This document shows, one piece after another, positions 5,304-6,338 of a stretch of DNA of 6,338 nucleotides. Both the position numbers and the translations under genes were made by a program. The notes under the pieces were generated by a model. It did not search any database, was not told the DNA's origin, and saw only the letters and a program-made list of their open reading frames with translations. Positions within the stretch are counted from its first letter, which is position 1, and the number at the start of each line of letters is the position of its first letter. The stretch is from an uncultured Porphyromonadaceae bacterium (GTDB lineage: Bacteria; Bacteroidota; Bacteroidia; Bacteroidales; Muribaculaceae), in assembly GCA_905212215.1 (NCBI GenBank), contig CAJMDR010000127.1:1-6338 (forward strand). The letters are read 5' to 3'.

Positions 5304-6338
5304 TCAGTCAAGCTCTTTCCCCTTGGATATTGTAATGGCTGAATCTCGGAACTCTTTGGGAGACATGCCCGTTTCCCGTTTGAAAATTTTCGAGAAAGTA
5401 GAGTCGGAAGTAAAGCCGACTTGTTCGGCAAGGTCTTTCATGCGTATGTTGTTGTCCGGGTCAGAGAGCAATTCCAAAGAGTCAGAGATGCGGTATCGGT
5501 TCACGTAGCGGCTGAACGACATGCCGGCAATACTATTTACTGCCCGCGAAACATAAGTGCGGTTGGTGCCTAAGTCCTCTGCAAGGCTTTCCAGAGACAG
5601 ATTCTTGTCCCGGTATTTCTTTTCGCTTTTCATAAGGTTTTCTATTTCTTTGAACAGAGCCTCAGAACTTGGGTCATGGTCATTCTGCCTGGAATCTTCG
5701 TTGTTTTGTCGCGCTTCTAATCTCCAGCGATGAATGTCTTCCATTAGACGCCTTGTGGTGGCTTCGTATATCCTGCGTCTTTTTCGTTGAACGACGACAA
5801 GCGCGATGACTATCACTGCAAGAATGAGCAGCAGGGATCCGAAGATTACAAGAAGCCTTTGACCCCGGAGATTGCTGATCTTATATTTCTGTACTTCGCT
5901 TTGTTTCTCCAAATTGAAATTTTCCAGCACAAGGTTGTTGAAATCCTGCACCATACGTGTGCGGTGGAGACTGTCGATGTGGTTGTGATATCGGTTGAAA
6001 TATTGCAATGCTATTGTTGATTCTCCTTCTCTGAGATGTAATTTCGCGAGAGCAAGCAGAATGTCGGCCCGGAATTCAAGATTACTGCTGGACTCAGACA
6101 TCTTAAGTCCTGAGCGTAAAAGACTGTCGGCCGCCGCATAGTCACCATGGCGAGCCTTAGAGCTGCCATAGCGGTAATATGTCATAATCTTGAAACTTTT
6201 CTCGGAATATGCGGCGGAGTCTATTGCCTGCCTGTATGCTTTTTCTGCATTCTTCCATTTTCCCTGACGGCTGAGGATGTGGCCGCGGGCGGCAAGAGAT
6301 AATGGCGCTACTTGATTAAGATGGTTTTCTTGGATAAG
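5304..6338 (-). CDS. TPR - transmembrane - AraC-type HTH transcriptional regulator (N terminus beyond window)
   Basis: The frame stays open to the right edge. An internal ATG at 6185 is not the true start, because TPR-like sequence (GKWKNAEKAYRQAIDSAAY) continues upstream of it. The visible 344 residues start LIQENHLNQVAPLS. Residues 1-125 are TPR-like helices (GDYAAADSLLRSGLKM, REGESTIALQYFNRY). About 125-160 is a probable coiled coil, 161-184 is a transmembrane segment (LLVIFGSLLLILAVIVIALVVV), and then comes a basic KRKRRR-type stop-transfer stretch. A charged linker leads to an AraC/XylS DNA-binding domain: first HTH about 247-272 (LSLESLAEDLGTNRTYVSRA) and second about 298-324 (MKDLAEQVGFTSDSTFSKIF), ending KRETGMSPKEFR. 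This order (TPR outside the cytoplasm, one membrane span, cytoplasmic HTH) is a known Bacteroidetes one-component, membrane-bound regulator design. The signal is unknown. The LRR gene follows 98 bases downstream and is a plausible target. Confidence 0.9.
   Translation of the reverse strand, partial: LIQENHLNQVAPLSLAARGHILSRQGKWKNAEKAYRQAIDSAAYSEKSFKIMTYYRYGSSKARHGDYAAADSLLRSGLKMSESSSNLEFRADILLALAKLHLREGESTIALQYFNRYHNHIDSLHRTRMVQDFNNLVLENFNLEKQSEVQKYKISNLRGQRLLVIFGSLLLILAVIVIALVVVQRKRRRIYEATTRRLMEDIHRWRLEARQNNEDSRQNDHDPSSEALFKEIENLMKSEKKYRDKNLSLESLAEDLGTNRTYVSRAVNSIAGMSFSRYVNRYRISDSLELLSDPDNNIRMKDLAEQVGFTSDSTFSKIFKRETGMSPKEFRDSAITISKGKELD

Noticed and set aside
6183..6185. ATG at 6185 as the start of the AraC-type regulator
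   Set aside because: The frame continues without a stop to the window edge and encodes TPR-like sequence there, so the gene starts beyond the window.

Overview
The window looks like a chromosomal stretch from a member of the Bacteroidales (Bacteroides, Prevotella or Muribaculaceae type). Three things point there. Promoters fit the Bacteroidetes -7 consensus TAnnTTTG. Start codons lack strong Shine-Dalgarno sequences. The gene content is typical of the order: a BspA-like leucine-rich-repeat surface protein with a short 'DLSGRKV...GIYI' C-terminal tail, a TPR-membrane-AraC regulator, and a DUF5700-type HExxH protein. Species cannot be decided from the sequence.

Layout from left to right. (1) Positions 1-540 (+) hold the 3' end of a gene for a single-pass membrane protein with a long Glu-, Ser/Thr- and then Pro/Lys/Gln-rich tail; the reading frame is open at the window edge. 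(2) A strong bidirectional terminator (561-612) separates it from a convergent gene. (3) Positions 651-1784 (-) encode a secreted putative zinc metallopeptidase with HEMHH and a downstream EGVAD motif, with its own promoter. (4) A divergent intergenic region of 536 bases (1785-2320) carries both promoters and, between them, about 400 bases without a gene but with several inverted repeats. (5) Positions 2321-3481 (+) encode a complete MalY/PatB-type PLP enzyme. (6) A second strong bidirectional terminator (3504-3543) and a 23-base near-perfect palindrome lie between it and the next convergent gene. (7) Positions 3664-5205 (-) encode a secreted protein with fourteen 23-residue BspA-type LRR landmarks. 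(8) Positions 5304-6338 (-) hold the 3' part of a TPR-membrane-AraC regulator whose 5' end is beyond the window.

The genes mostly look like separate transcription units: two convergent pairs closed by bidirectional terminators, one divergent pair, and one tandem pair (regulator then LRR protein). The LRR gene has a good -7 box but no recognisable -33 box, and it sits directly downstream of an AraC-type regulator. The most testable functional link in the window is therefore that the regulator, or another activator, controls the LRR gene. I see no mobile element, CRISPR array, tRNA or rRNA. I also see no clear undescribed multi-gene system. The points most worth a second look are the structured 1838-2264 intergenic region, the tail of the truncated membrane protein, and the regulator/LRR pair.
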